NCBI RefSeq assembly: GCF_027596085.1
Contig: NC_072457.1
Coordinates: 28,490,297 to 28,554,296 of the forward strand
Length of the DNA stretch: 64,000 bases
Origin: Anoplopoma fimbria
Taxonomy: Eukaryota > Chordata > Actinopteri > Perciformes > Anoplopomatidae
Direction: 5' to 3'
Shown: piece by piece, positions 12,401-23,700 of the stretch
Numbering within the stretch: the stretch's first letter is position 1
Layout of the letters: each line of letters opens with the position of its first letter
Notes under the pieces: model-generated
What the model was told of the DNA's origin: nothing
Database searches by the model: none
Seen by the model: the letters and a program-made list of their open reading frames with translations, nothing else
Position numbers and translations under genes: made by a program

Positions 12401-15009
12401 AAAAAAAAAAGCAAAAAACTGAGACAGGATGTAGTGATAGCATCTATATGTTGCATAATGAGTTTAGCTTCATAATGTGACTCATTCTCAAGTGACTTTC
12501 CACAAAGAAATAATTATAAATATATTAGAATTGTCATGTCCACATTGCAAATTAAGATTAAGAAAGAATACAACATAACAGCTTGTAATACTCATCATCT
12601 TGATAAATAACATCAAGGGAGCATTGCAACCGCCCCCAGTGGGAATAATGCGCATAGGAAACACTAACATAAAGACACTCCAGGGAGCATACAAATAGAG
12701 CAGAACCAAAGCAGGTGTAAAATGTACCAGACACACATGAGCGTACGGAGTAAATAAGAGCATAAAGAGCTTTAAGTAGCCCGTCAAATCACTGCAGTGA
12801 GATGTGATACGATATGGTAGCTATCAGCTGACACAGCATGGCAACATTTGTGTCAGGAATGTAAAACCTGAACTGGTTCTCTTACTCATGTAACAGCATG
12901 TTCTTTTGGCCTTCACAGTAAGGATTATCTTAATTTTAAAGATTAAATTATAAATATTTGTTTTGATTATTTAATGGATCTAGTTGTTCAAGGTTATTTT
13001 CTTCAACCCAGGAATTAATGTCCTTATAATATCAACATATTCTGTGTACATGTACGTTGCCGTACAGTGAAAAGGACTCACTTGGATGCCTCCAGCACCT
13101 CTGTGGCGTTGATATTGACGCCCTGTCCAGCATCGATAGTGGTCTCATTGCCGACCACCACCACCCCACCTTTCATCGTTCCCAAGGCAGGAAGGCAGCG
13201 ACGCGTGACTGTGCAGGGAGGAGAAGATCCGTTTATATATTGTTCTATTTGTTACAGCAGACTTACAAATACAGCAACTAGTGTGGGCGAAAGTGAGGTA
13301 TGTTCAGGAGGTGAAGAAGAAGCTTCTCACTTACAGGCTTTACTGGGCATCAGCATAGCCGGACATAAGCCATCCTTCAGGATCTCAGGAGGACTCTGAA
13401 TGAGGTGAAACACCCTTCAATATACTACAGTTCTTATCATACTGTAATGCACATTCATCAATTTTAAGCATGTATAAAATGTGAATAATCAAATTATTTC
13501 AACACCCACCAGTTTGGCAAAGTTCACTCCATCCTTACAGTACTGTTTGAAGTATTCACGGTCTTCGTTGCTGCCTAACTTGGCTTTCACCAACGTCATA
13601 TGTCTGTCAGGACAGCTTTCCACACATAACTGGACACAAATTACAGCATACAATCACTGCACTTAGCATGGAAGGGGTAAAATGTTGCAATGAACATAAA
13701 ATATAAGTAGATATTGTTTCTGACCTGTGTGGTGGGACACTGGAACTCCAGCAGCACCAGAGGGCTGGCACATTTCAGGATGTTGAAGTAGAACAGAAGA
13801 GGCTTCTTCCTGTTGTGTGGGAACAGTAAAACAAAACTAGTATTTGGCACGTATCACAAATTAACTCAAATGAAGGGTATCAGATTACAGTAATACAGTG
13901 ACACTGTAAACATCATATTGTCAGATGACTCACTCCAGAGGCGTTCCAGCTTGTCCGCAGAACTGCCCCCTGCTGTCCGTGGGATAGATCACTTTCCTGG
14001 GGTCACCCTGAGACCAGGCTGCATGAAGAACAATTAAAATCATTCAGAACAAAATTATATAAAATGACAATAAATATTAAAAGTGGAAAAGTTGTACATA
14101 CTGCTCTTAAGTATCATCAAAGCTTCCTAATGTTATACTATTATTACAATAATATTACAATATTACAATTATAAGAAATTATTTGAATGTTTTCTGACAC
14201 ATTTCCAATTTCAGATGTATGAATTATGTCTTTGCTCGTGACATTTAAATAAAACTCCAGTCCCTAAAGACAGACTGTTCGTAATGTAGCAAAGACATGG
14301 AAAAAGGTTGCATTCTGGGAAAAGGAGATCAAAAAGGCATTACCTCTTAAATATGTGCTTTGGATGTTTGTACTGAATGTCATTTATATTTCTCTTTCTG
14401 TATCTAATAATATTGTATTGTGTATCTAAGGTGGACTCACTGTATCTAAAGACTCTGGAATCACACTTATACAGCACGCTGATGAAGGCAAGACAGCTAA
14501 AGGTGAAGGAGAGTTGTGCGGCATGTTTTAATTTTGAGGGACTTATACAAATAATTTACACAGTATCCAAACAATGAAACAACATTACATATCGTAGTAA
14601 TGTAGGATCAATCTTACCGACGATACCGACGGCAAAGTACCCAAACAAGGCCAAGATGAAGAGAATACAGCAGAGGATATCTGTGCAGCCCCTGAGGAGA
14701 GGAGAGGAGAAGATAGAAGAGAGGAGAGGAGAGGAGAGGAAAAAGAAGAAAGGGAAGAGGAGAGGAAGAGGAGAGGCACAGTATTGTTATTTGTGTCTTG
14801 TTCTGCTGAGAGAAAACGTAATTTAATTATGATCAGTGATTGAAACAGACGTCTCACCTGTTGTGAAGCGGCCCTTTGAAGTTTGGGTCAAACTTCCTTG
14901 ACTCCCCTGTTGATAAAAACAGACAACAGGCTTGTTAACGTCTCAGCCTATAAACTGAATTCGAAACTTTAACTCCGGTCTGATGAGCCTAAACACATGC
15001 ATTAGGCTA

Positions 15010-15056
<47 letters not shown>

Positions 15057-18000
15057 AAATATAATACGTAATTGTCCAGCTATAGTTGTCAATGGTCTCT
15101 GCTGTCCTTTGGCCAGTATACTCTCTCTATTTATCTAAAATATAATATACTAGAATGTGAAGGAGACTCTGTATGCTATAAATAAAAATAAAGAAACGTC
15201 TATGAGCACTTCCTACATTATTATAGACTTATGGGTAAAATAATGTGAGTATGCATCTGTAACTGTTTATGAGGTCTTATAAATCACATTATTACAGGTA
15301 GTTATCTTTATCTAGTGGTATTAATATAGAGGTTCCTCTTGCATTAAAAAAAACCATTGAGGGTTTACTAACATTATTTAACATCCCTTTATTTCCTGTA
15401 AGTATTTGTACTATGAAATAAAAAGGGCAAAATGCAAACAAAAAACATTGTTCAATAGCTCTTCAATTAATACTCTTGAAGTGCGTATTGTGTCATGGTA
15501 GCTTTTTGGCCATATATGTTTGTATGATAGTTTCTAAACTGAGCTATAAATCAGTGTCCGCACATTGTTAAATGTCACAAATTACAAACTTAAACAAACA
15601 GCATTTCTCCCAATAATTTACCTTATATTTTGAATGATTCATACTCACTATCAGTATCTACAGGAATAAGCTCAAAGTGTGTGGGCTCACAAACAGCTCT
15701 CTTGGAACAGGAGATACATATGAGTACGATATACAAGTGTAATCCACATATTGACAAAGACAGGACATTCTCCAGAACAAAAGGATTCTTCTGCCTGACT
15801 GCCATGCCTAGCAACCCACAAAATGGCTCCGCGGCGACGGTGTGCTCCCCCGTGGTTATCACCAGACACCATGGAAACACCTCAGAAACAGCAGAGAGGA
15901 AGCACCAACAAAGCCCACTCTGCCCACATCAATACGTTTTGTTACACCTTGAAATGTGTCTTACAGAGAAGCTCAGCTCTGCAAAGTATTCTGTAAACAC
16001 AAGACACATACACAGGATGCAACACTCGAATTTCCCCCATGGGGATCAATAAAGGAATATAATAATAATACACACACACTGTGTCCACACATCACAGAGA
16101 CGCAACTGGTACAACCACAAAGGCATCGCTGCACTTTGTATTTTAGGTAATATGCGACTTAAAGCAGTCCATTAGTCAAATCAGCAGTAGTCTATCTGAG
16201 GAGCTTGACAAACATCAATAAGACAATCAAATGAACCTTCAGTTCATCATAAATATGGCCGTGGCAGACTGTTACAGTACCTTGTCTATCGTGTTTTCTC
16301 ATCCTGTAGTTATATCTGTCTCAGTGTCTGTCATGGACGGTTTTATAGATTTCTCTCAGTGCGCTGGGAACGCAGTTGTTTCTTTTCTGTCTCCTTCCTG
16401 TATGAGATCTTTGTCCTCCGACCTCTAACTCCTCACTTCCTTCTTTCAATGTATTCAGAGCTCTGCATTCACCTCCTCTCTCTGTGGTCCCTCTCTTGGC
16501 TCAGGACTCATCGGGGGAATTGCAGCAAAAACAGCATTGATGAGGGAATTAGAGAGAAAGCAGAAGCCACTAAGACTTGTAGCGCTTGTGAGCTAGCTGT
16601 TGCCAAAACTGACAAAAGAGTAGTTATGTTTTACACATCTGACTACAGGGACATGATCTGGAAATCAAAACAGTGTTTCACTCCAGCATCATAACAGATA
16701 TTTTAGGATTCAACCCAATCTGTTGAGTAAACAAGATGAACTGTGATCACTATTTTCCTTTGTTATGTCTGTTTTCTCAGCTTCCTGTTTCTACTTTAAG
16801 CTGTATTTTTCAGCACTGCGACCACATCCTCCCTCTTTCATATTCAAATGTGACATCACTAACTTGCTAAACAAAGGACATTTATTGAAATGGTTTCTTG
16901 CATTGTTAAGACAATGATTTTGTTATGGTGCACTGTGTGTCTGACACATGCGAGGCGGTGGGCTGAACAGTACGTCAGAGGTAAGGCCGTCCTACGTGTT
17001 CTCTGGTGGCACATGGACTGGTCTGCCCACATCCGCTGCCGTGTGACAGACTGATAGTATGCCATAGAATGAAATACAGTACTAACTACTGGCCTCATAC
17101 GCAAGCCTGTTACTTACACTGTGCCGTGACCTTTTTTTGGTCCTTGTTCTTTCTTATAAATCCAGTTTCCTTAGCCTGTATTGTAGCCCAACAAACTGTG
17201 TTTTAGAGGCTCACATCAACATTAAAGCGGTTTGACATTTTGAGTTAGGGTAAGATGAAAACATTTGAACCCACTATCAAGTCTAATCCATGTCTAAACG
17301 CTAAATATGTAGCTGGAGCCAGAAGTCCGTTAGCATATTTTAGCCAAGTTCTATATGCTAAGCTAAGCTAACCGACTGCGGGCAGTAGGTTCATACTTAT
17401 TGTACAAAGCAAGAGTGGGATCAATCTTATCTTACTTTTGGCAAGAATGGGAATCCCCAAATTTGTTAGCCAATTTTATGTTTTCGGATGCAGAAACAAC
17501 ACAATTAAATATATTTGATAATGCTTCCCTTAATTTGGTTGGATTAAAGAAAGGTGATCAACCTATGTACTGAGTGGAACATTTAAGAGTTGAAGGATAA
17601 ACTCATTAGTGTTCTCAGATATAAAAACTATGCAATGAAGACACTGTTTAAAATCAATTACCACAAATGTATCTGTGATATTACATTACATTACATTACA
17701 GTCATTTAGCAGACGCTTTTATCCAAAGCGACTTACAGGAAGTGTATTCAACATAGGTATTCAAGAGAACTACTAGTCACCAGAAGTCATAAGTGCATCT
17801 CCTTTCTTAAACAAGCATCTAAAAGCATAAACCAGAGCAAAAGTATAGTGCAGAAGCAAATTACTACGAAAACAATAATTGCAACAGACTAATACGAATA
17901 CAATAAGTGCTACAAACTACTACGAATAGGATAAGTGCAGTAAACGAATACGAATACAATAAGTGCTACGAGGAAGGCTCAGGGTTGTGATATGTTGTAT

Positions 18001-19002
18001 ACTGCGAGTTTCTTGTTACCTTTTGGACTACATATATGCCAAAATGAACTGAAGATATCAATATGTATGTACTGATTGGGCTCTAATCTGAATGTTGTTG
18101 TTTTTTTATGTAAAACAGGCCAAAATTATCGCCTATACAGTAACTTCTGAAAAAGCTGCACTGTAACCCTTTTTTTTATTTTAAAATGAAAAAAATGTTT
18201 GAGAATAGATGCTCTAAATTATGGAGAAAAATAATATCCCTATATATATTCATATCATAATTCCATTTTGCATCAAATAACAGGAAGTGCTAAGGTTTTT
18301 AGTGTCCTGTTAGTTGATAGAAACTGGATTATAGCCAATTACAAAAAGTAAAAAAGGTTTGCAGATTTCCTCTCCCCCCATCACTCTGTGTATACACTTT
18401 CTCTTTACTCAAGAGGATAAACATTGAAAGAAGTTGGTCCTTTAATTTCTTGGACCATCTGCTAATGTGAGCGCCACAGCTCCATTAGAGCCGGAGGAAC
18501 AGGCGGCTCTTTGACTGCTTTGTGCCATAAAACAAGCTCTGATTGTGTAGAAAAGCAATTCAGCACAATTGTTGTGTACAAATGCTGCCAAATGTCTTGT
18601 AAATAGTCTTGTATGTAATTGGCAAATTAATGGGATAGTGGTTTACTGCTGTCAGTCTCAGTAGATTTAAAAAGGTGTTAATGTTGCCGATGTTTGTTTT
18701 TGTCCTCATTTGGGTAGACTATTTAAAAAGGTGTTAATGTTGCCGATGTTTGTTTTTGTCTTCATTTGGGTAGACTGGGGCACTGATGGAGGAAACCAAT
18801 AGGCCTGCCAGACAATCTCAGTCTGCATTCAGGTCCAGAATGGGGTTCAAGACGTCTGCCAACCTTACTGGTGTTAACTCTATTTAGTAAAACCATAAAA
18901 TATTTTTTTTGAATGAGATGGAAACATTTGTGAATGCTAAAAGTGGAGTAATACAGTACAGTCTCTGCTTCTGCTGACAATATGAAATGTGTTTCTAGTC
19001 TC

Positions 19003-19093
<91 letters not shown>

Positions 19094-21210
19094 AAGGAAG
19101 TGATGATGTCATGACTGATGTGATTCACTAATGGGCCCAGAGGGGTTATCATATGAACCCTACCCTGGCTACCTTAATGGGTTAGTGGCTACTGTGGTTG
19201 CGTGCGTTTAGTGTGTGTGTGTGTGTGTGCATGCTGACTGTACATTTTTATCTTCCAACTTTGAGTACTCAAAAATGAACGCACAACAAGATGATGTTGT
19301 GATGAGGCGCTGATCATTGGAAGCAGGAACGTTGAGCCCTCAGGCCTTCTTCAAGATCAACAAAATGTGTTGATTGCTGATTGCAGAGTGTGCTTCACTA
19401 CTTTCTCTTTCTAGTTAGAGCCTGTAGATAGAGATTGTTAAAACATGGGAACTACAGTATGTACTACTGTTTTACTGCTGTATCTAGCAGCTGTAACTGC
19501 TTCAAAAAAGTCCTCTCTGTCAACAACTAATGAGATCTTTGGCCTACATACTCTTAAAACGCGGAAACACACTAAAGTCTCTTTTTGTGGATATAAATAC
19601 TTGACAACCACAGGCTCGGATCACTGTCTCTCTATACTGCTCACAGAAACTGCTTGGATCAACAGTTTGTCTGATTCTCCCAAACCAACAAATGACAAGA
19701 AATCATTGTGAAACATTTAGCAGTAGTGTCTCTGTGTGTGCTCATGCATGTGTGTGTACATGCAGTGTGTGTGTAGCAATGCTTCTGGGCGTTTGCCAGC
19801 CAAATATTGACTGGAAGCCTCTTGACTGTGTCTGCTGAGTGGGTATAAAAGGCAGGGCTGAACACAGACCAGGCACTGCAGGCTGCAGCCTGCATGCCTG
19901 CATGCACACCAGCCTAGACAGAGGGAAAATGTCGTAGCAACTATGGGCAATCAGGGACTGCTCACAGGTCCAACTGTACTAATACAAAACGCTGTTTAAG
20001 GATACCGGCGAGCTGGAATGTGTTTTGAGGGTTGGCGTCATATAAACCTTTATCTGCGCTTTTAAAAGGGCTGTTGTTTTTGACCTTTCAGCCTTCGTGG
20101 GGGAGGAGTGCCGAGGAAAAAGAGTTGATGTGGTAAATAGGAAATGCTCCACAGTGGGAACTCCATGGATTGTCTGGAGAGGATATGCACTTAACATTTT
20201 GGGTGTGGGCCGTTGGGAGCATCTTACATTGTGAAAGAAGTAATAACTTAACAATCAGCATTAGCGTTGTCTTCCCAATTAAATTCCAGTGTGAAGGCTG
20301 CGGTTTGCTTTTGAGCTGCGGCCACCGTATCATGTAACAACACGGACAAGGGGCATTAAAGCAAAAATAACAGTGGTTACAGAAACTTCATGACTCAACA
20401 GTCCGTATGAACAACAACCCAGCCCAGACACATGGAGACCGCACCGGGCTGCTGTGGGCTGCTAAGTTGAGAAAATGCATGTGTGACACACATAATAATC
20501 AGCAATGAGTCATGGTCTTTCGCCATAGGGGATGAATTTTCCATAATATGTATATGCAAAAAAGACGGTGAACAAAAGCAATAAACATATGAGAAATTCA
20601 TATGTTTGTGAAAGTATCAGTGGAAGATATAGCCATTTCTCAATATACAAAACAGCAAATTGCTTTTTAAGCCCAGGAGAAAACACAATAAACATGGCCT
20701 ACTTGAGGGTGTGTTCCTGCAGTACAGAATAACATGAATATGAAGCTGATTAAATCAGAGTCCATCAAGACAAGCCTAGTTTGAATAGATATCAACCTAC
20801 TTTTCTTATCAGCCTGTGGTCTTTTCAGTAACATTAAGCCACAAACCAACAACAAACTAGGTTTATGTTTGTAGTTTGGTTTCATTCATAAGCTTTGCAG
20901 TAAAGGCTGTTAGAACAGGGGGAACTATCTAAATACACCCAGTGTGCAGCATGAGGCTTTCATTCACTGTGTATTGTCAAATGACAAATGAAAGACTAGT
21001 TCAATGTGTATTTTAGGCTATTAGATGAGAACTCCTCCTGAGCTGTGGAGGATGAGGATGCCTCCAGGTCTGCATGAGGTCCACACCCATCCATCCTTGC
21101 AGTCATTGTTTCCATTCCTCCGCCTGTTAGGAGAAAATCAAAGCTCCAGGATACAATGTAAACCCGTACTGACCGTATTTAGGGTCCTGGTTTTTCTCTT
21201 CAGGCTCCAT
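5017..21210 (-). CDS. slc44a2: SLC44A2 choline transporter-like protein 2 (CTL2)
   Basis: Multi-pass membrane protein of the choline transporter-like family (plasma and mitochondrial membranes, choline transport; family knowledge). Coding exons, 5' to 3': 21174-21210, 14858-14906, 14618-14691, 13934-14018, 13725-13809, 13510-13629, 13335-13395, 13082-13208, 12181-12264, 11706-11818, 11493-11624, 11299-11398, 10517-10609, 10014-10098, 9585-9847, 9358-9452, 8698-8801, 8544-8617, 8357-8427, 8157-8245, 7983-8067, then 5017-5126 (711 aa) or 7240-7745 (843 aa). Every junction keeps phase. Recognisable pieces: KFDPNFKGP near the N-terminus, [24 protein letters not shown], a glycosylation-type loop with [64 protein letters not shown] and [14 protein letters not shown]. 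The paralogue SLC44A4 was considered; the human SLC44A2-ILF3 linkage and the twin last exons favour SLC44A2. Intron 1 is 6.3 kb. Confidence 0.93.
5256..5514. mobile_element. Short element with TTAAAGGA terminal inverted repeats
   Basis: A 259-bp element in the 3' region of SLC44A2. Left end TTAAAGGAGTACACC; right end, read on the other strand, TTAAAGGAATATTTCACC. No coding capacity; a non-autonomous DNA element (MITE) is the simplest reading. Confidence 0.55.
5515..6440. other. Spacer between the two SLC44A2 last exons
   Basis: AT-rich sequence without a coding exon or recognised repeat. On the minus strand it is 3' UTR/intron, depending on which last exon is used. Confidence 0.4.
6441..6495. 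repeat. (GA)n microsatellite
   Basis: About 55 bp of GA repeat, read as pyrimidine-rich (TC)n on the SLC44A2 transcript, upstream of the distal last exon. Confidence 0.95.
7240..7745 (-). CDS. slc44a2: SLC44A2 proximal alternative last exon with long acidic tail
   Basis: Starts [18 protein letters not shown], the homologue of the distal exon's first part, then runs through [13 protein letters not shown] into about 150 residues made mostly of Glu, Lys and Gln (for example [18 protein letters not shown]) and stops at 7240-7242. Acceptor AG at 7746-7747. The first 25 residues are well conserved in CTL2; the long charged tail is far longer than the short tails of mammalian CTL2. It should face the cytosol and be disordered or helical (inference). 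Frame, acceptor and stop are all clean, so an assembly error is unlikely. Confidence 0.85.
8933..9280. mobile_element. Short element with TTAAAGGGA terminal inverted repeats
   Basis: A 348-bp element in an SLC44A2 intron. Left end TTAAAGGGATAGTTCACCCC, right end on the opposite strand TTAAAGGGACAGTTCCCGTT, both reaching CCAAAATC. No transposase. Non-autonomous DNA element. Confidence 0.7.
10800..11160. repeat. Probable interspersed repeat with AGGGTTCT motifs
   Basis: In the intron between the exons at 10517-10609 and 11299-11398. It contains AAAAGGGTTCTCTGTACATC, AGAGAGGGTTCTGTGTGGAG and TGAAGGGTTGC, a pattern common in fish repeats. Ends not defined. Confidence 0.35.
14692..14777. repeat. 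GA-rich tract forming an extended polypyrimidine tract
   Basis: Irregular GAGAGGA repeats. On the SLC44A2 strand this is about 85 nt of C/T ending exactly at the acceptor of the third coding exon (14618-14691). Confidence 0.85.
15009..15053. repeat. (AAT)n microsatellite
   Basis: About 45 bp of AAT repeat in SLC44A2 intron 1. Confidence 0.93.
16016..16072 (+). repeat. LINE-type 3' tail
   Basis: CGAATTTCCCCCATGGGGAT followed by CAATAAAGGAATATAATAAT. The same tail recurs near 30900. A short 3'-end remnant in SLC44A2 intron 1. Confidence 0.55.
16281..16302 (-). CDS. slc44a2: Candidate alternative first coding exon of SLC44A2
   Basis: A 22-nt segment reads MRKHDRQ plus one base (G), then GTACTG. 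Its phase and last base join the second exon to give Gly, as the main first exon does, so the product would begin [23 protein letters not shown] sequence lies about 40 bp upstream (16341-16347 on the minus strand). Human SLC44A2 is known to use two promoters with different short first exons, which is why I looked. A 22-nt match can arise by chance, and the TATA-to-ATG distance leaves almost no 5' UTR. Confidence 0.3.
17220..17560. repeat. Probable interspersed repeat in SLC44A2 intron 1
   Basis: Starts ATTAAAGCGGTTTGACATTT and contains TATGCTAAGCTAAGCTAACC, a motif frequent in fish short repeats. Ends not defined. Confidence 0.4.
17680..17986 (+). repeat. Fish repeat with (TTACA)n head and TTTAGCAGACGC motif, copy 1
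   Basis: Begins with repeated TTACA, then CATTTAGCAGACGCTTTTAT and CAAAGCGACTTACAGG, one of the commonest repeats in teleost genomes. It continues with several ATACGAATACAATAAGTGC units to about 17986. An inverted copy lies at 29771-30036. Confidence 0.8.
18666..18777. repeat. 56-bp tandem duplication
   Basis: Two adjacent, nearly identical copies (18666-18721 and 18722-18777) of a segment containing GGTGTTAATGTTGCCGATG. They differ at only a few bases, so the duplication is recent. Intron 1 of SLC44A2. Confidence 0.93.
19005..19090. repeat. (TG)n microsatellite
   Basis: 86 bp of pure TG repeat in SLC44A2 intron 1. Confidence 0.97.
21174..21210 (-). CDS. slc44a2: SLC44A2 first coding exon
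   Basis: The 37-nt coding part reads [12 protein letters not shown] plus G, followed by the donor GTCAGT. Joined to 14858-14906 it gives [15 protein letters not shown]. This is the form expected for fish CTL2, whose N-terminus is an acidic MELEE-type peptide ending KYG before RKFDP. The phase is right and the exon sits just downstream of two CCAAT boxes. Confidence 0.85.
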
Positions 21211-21374
21211 CCTCACACACTGCTCGGCTCCTCGTTGCTGGTCAGACGTCAGACAGGACAGTTACCATGAAAAAGCCCGTGAATAACAGACCAGCTTCGG
21301 CTACAGAGACACAGAGACCATCCCAAACCAGACTGAACCACGCATTCCAAGCGACCGGAGAGAACAGCGGGGAG

Positions 21375-21425
21375 CCAATCAGAGAGCAGAGCCTGGTGAC
21401 TGACAGCTGCCACAGCCAATCAGAG
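21375..21425 (-). promoter_or_regulatory. SLC44A2 main promoter with two CCAAT boxes
   Basis: CCAATCAGAG occurs twice, at 21375-21384 and 21416-21425, about 41 bp apart, in a CpG-containing stretch 165-215 bp upstream of the start codon. NF-Y is the usual factor for paired CCAAT boxes (general knowledge). No TATA box. Confidence 0.5.
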
Positions 21426-22497
21426 TGCTTGCCACTACTTTAATGGAATGCGCAGAGAGCGTCGATGGACTGTTTCTAAACATAATGCACTTAGGAAGAC
21501 AAGGTTACAATGACTGGTTTTATTATATGATTAAGATAAATGTTATTCATCACATTCTTATTTTAACCCTGTGTGTGTGCTTGTGTGAGAGAAAGTACAC
21601 ACAGTAAATAAAAGACCTCAGAAGTAGTGAAATACATAAACACAGTATTTAAGTACAATTGAGAGCTTTTTGACTATTAAGCATTTTAATTTCTACTCCA
21701 CTGTATATATTTGACAGATAGATACACTTGTTCTGTCAAGGCTTTTCGTATGTATAACATGTGATTGATTGTAAAATGTATTCAAAACATACACCCTAAA
21801 ATGCTGATCAAAAGTGAATTATGTAATAAGGCATTCTGCATCACCAGCACTTTTATTTTGATACTTTTAGTATATTTAGCTGATTATACTTCTATATACG
21901 TACTTAATTAACATTTTAAAAGCAAGCCTTTTACTTATTGGAGTTTTTATAATGTTTTATTTTTACATTTACTTAAGGATATTATGATCTTTCACCACAG
22001 CAGGCCAGGCTCCACTACTCTGAGCAAATAATAGTTTTTCTATAGAGTAATTAATAGGTTTCACAGGTCATAGCCGAGAAATTAAACTATACGGTAAATT
22101 TAGGAGAGACTATCACTTGTTTTTTCATCTAAACCTCGACTGTCTGGATGGTGAACCGTGACTGATCTGCCCCACCTTTATCCACATAGGTGTCAGATGT
22201 GCCAGTAATAATTTAAAGGTATCAAATGTTATCAAGTTTCTTAAGAAATCGTGAGAGCATCTTATACATCTAAAGTATCAGATGCTCTCAATGATACTTC
22301 AGTAAGTCAAACCGACAATTAAACAGCGTACACGTTACCAAGGTTCCTGGTAACATGTTTCTTGGTAAAGTCAATGTTGATGACTGATTTATCTTTTATC
22401 CAGAAAAAAATACTACATTTACATTGTGTATGGTCAAATATTTTCAAAAACAACTTCAAAACATTTGATTTCAGTTGTTTTTAAAGGGCATTTAACC

Positions 22498-22646
22498 ACA
22501 AGGTTGGTGGTTCAAACCCCTCTACCGGCAACATGCCGAGGTGTCCTTGAGCAAGACACCTAACGCTTCATTGCAGCCCACTGCTCCTCCGGGATGGGTT
22601 AAATGCAGAGAAATAATTTCCCCATTGTGGGACTAATAAAGGCTTA

Positions 22647-22709
<63 letters not shown>
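22498..22709 (+). mobile_element. tRNA-like SINE with (ATT)n tail
   Basis: Contains GGTGGTTCAAACCCC, matching a tRNA B box, then GTGTCCTTGAGCAAGACACC, typical of fish tRNA-derived SINEs. It ends GGGACTAATAAAGGC plus about 70 bp of ATT repeat. The A-box end is not clear, so it may be 5' truncated. Confidence 0.65.
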
Positions 22710-22803
22710 TGTCTTTCCCTTTTTTCTCCCTTTCTTTCCAACATTACCTACATTTTCCTCCAATTATTAACCCTCCACAGGTAAACAGGCCTAACTCCAA
22801 CAT

Positions 22804-23130
22804 TATAAGATAAGATAAGATAAGATAATCCTTTATTAGTCCCGCAGCGGGGAAATTTGCAGACTTACAACAGCATAGAGTAAAGTGCACACAAGAGACA
22901 TAGTAGAAGAAGACAAGCTAAAAATAAAAAAATAAAGAAATAAAAAATAAAAATAAAATAAAACAAGTATTTATAAATAAGCAATAAAAAACAGTAGAAA
23001 AAAACAAAAAAACAACAATAACTGAAATATTATATTTACAGACAGAGAAAAAACAACAACAACTATTTTAACTATTTTTAACTTTCTTAACTATTATTGC
23101 ACAGTGTAGTGTATTGCACAGGTTATTATT
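22804..23130 (-). mobile_element. LINE-type 3' end, antisense, with (ATAAG)n tail
   Basis: (ATAAG)n followed by ATCCTTTATTAGTCCCGCAG and CGGGGAAATTTGCAG, a well-known 3' tail of fish LINEs seen here on the opposite strand. An A-rich stretch follows, then TATTGCACAGTGTAGTG. No reverse transcriptase frame. Confidence 0.6.
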
Positions 23131-23604
23131 GTCATGTGGTCACTGGATTATATGACTATTATTGATATAGTTGTATTGTATCTTTTTGTCAGCTGGCTCC
23201 ACCACAGCAGCAGCAGTGTCACTTATGAAAGTTTGAGGACATACAACTGTGTATGTCCTCCACAGGGCTCCTTATTTGAGCAGCCAATGAGCTGGAAGGG
23301 TGTGGGCCGACACCCTACACATCCCGGACACACATGTGCGCCATTTTAGGTGTGGAAAAGCTGTGGAAAACAAATGCACTCACTTACTATAAGATAAGAA
23401 GTTTGCTGTGCACAGTACAGGACACAGTGAAACATCCCCAACAGACAAACTGCACAAGTGAATTGAATAAAAAAGATGTTTTCCCAACTCAGACAGTCAG
23501 TCCAGCAGCGGTGGTTGTGTAACTTCCACATGTTGCACAACTATAAGTGGAGCATTGCCTCCAGTGTGCTGTGCCTCACATGTGATGGAGGCACAGAGCT
23601 CCCA

Positions 23605-23700
23605 TGTGTGACGTCACGTGTCCCTGTGACGTAACAGCCGGCCACATATTATTTAAGCGACCTTTATGCGCTCACCTCAAAGCTTCAGGTCCTCAGATCA
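23605..23700 (+). promoter_or_regulatory. GCDH promoter with CRE and E-box
   Basis: TGACGTCA (23609-23616) overlaps CACGTG (23615-23620), and TGACGTAA follows at 23627-23634. A weak TATTTAA lies near 23650. A probable non-coding first exon runs to about 23720, ending AGGAGAAAG before GTACTG. CREB/ATF and USF/MYC-type factors bind such sites in general. Confidence 0.5.

Larger units (their letters stand above)
21430..23600. other. Intergenic region between SLC44A2 and GCDH
   Basis: Divergent spacer. 21430-22490 is AT-rich with nothing recognised; 22498-23130 is repeats (listed separately); 23130-23600 shows no gene. Confidence 0.5.

Noticed and set aside
15623..15880. Minus-strand frame ending [15 protein letters not shown] before a GTGAGT donor, phase-compatible with SLC44A2 exon 2
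   Set aside because: Would give Arg, not Gly, at the junction; no promoter-like context; two better first exons (21174-21210, and possibly 16281-16302) exist.
18762..19152. Poly-His/Thr frames
   Set aside because: Frames through the (TG)n microsatellite; same for the frames at 35 kb and 56 kb in CA runs and at 6.4 kb in the GA run.
22498..22560. Possible tRNA gene (B-box match)
   Set aside because: Only the B box and SINE body fit; no complete cloverleaf, and a SINE tail follows.
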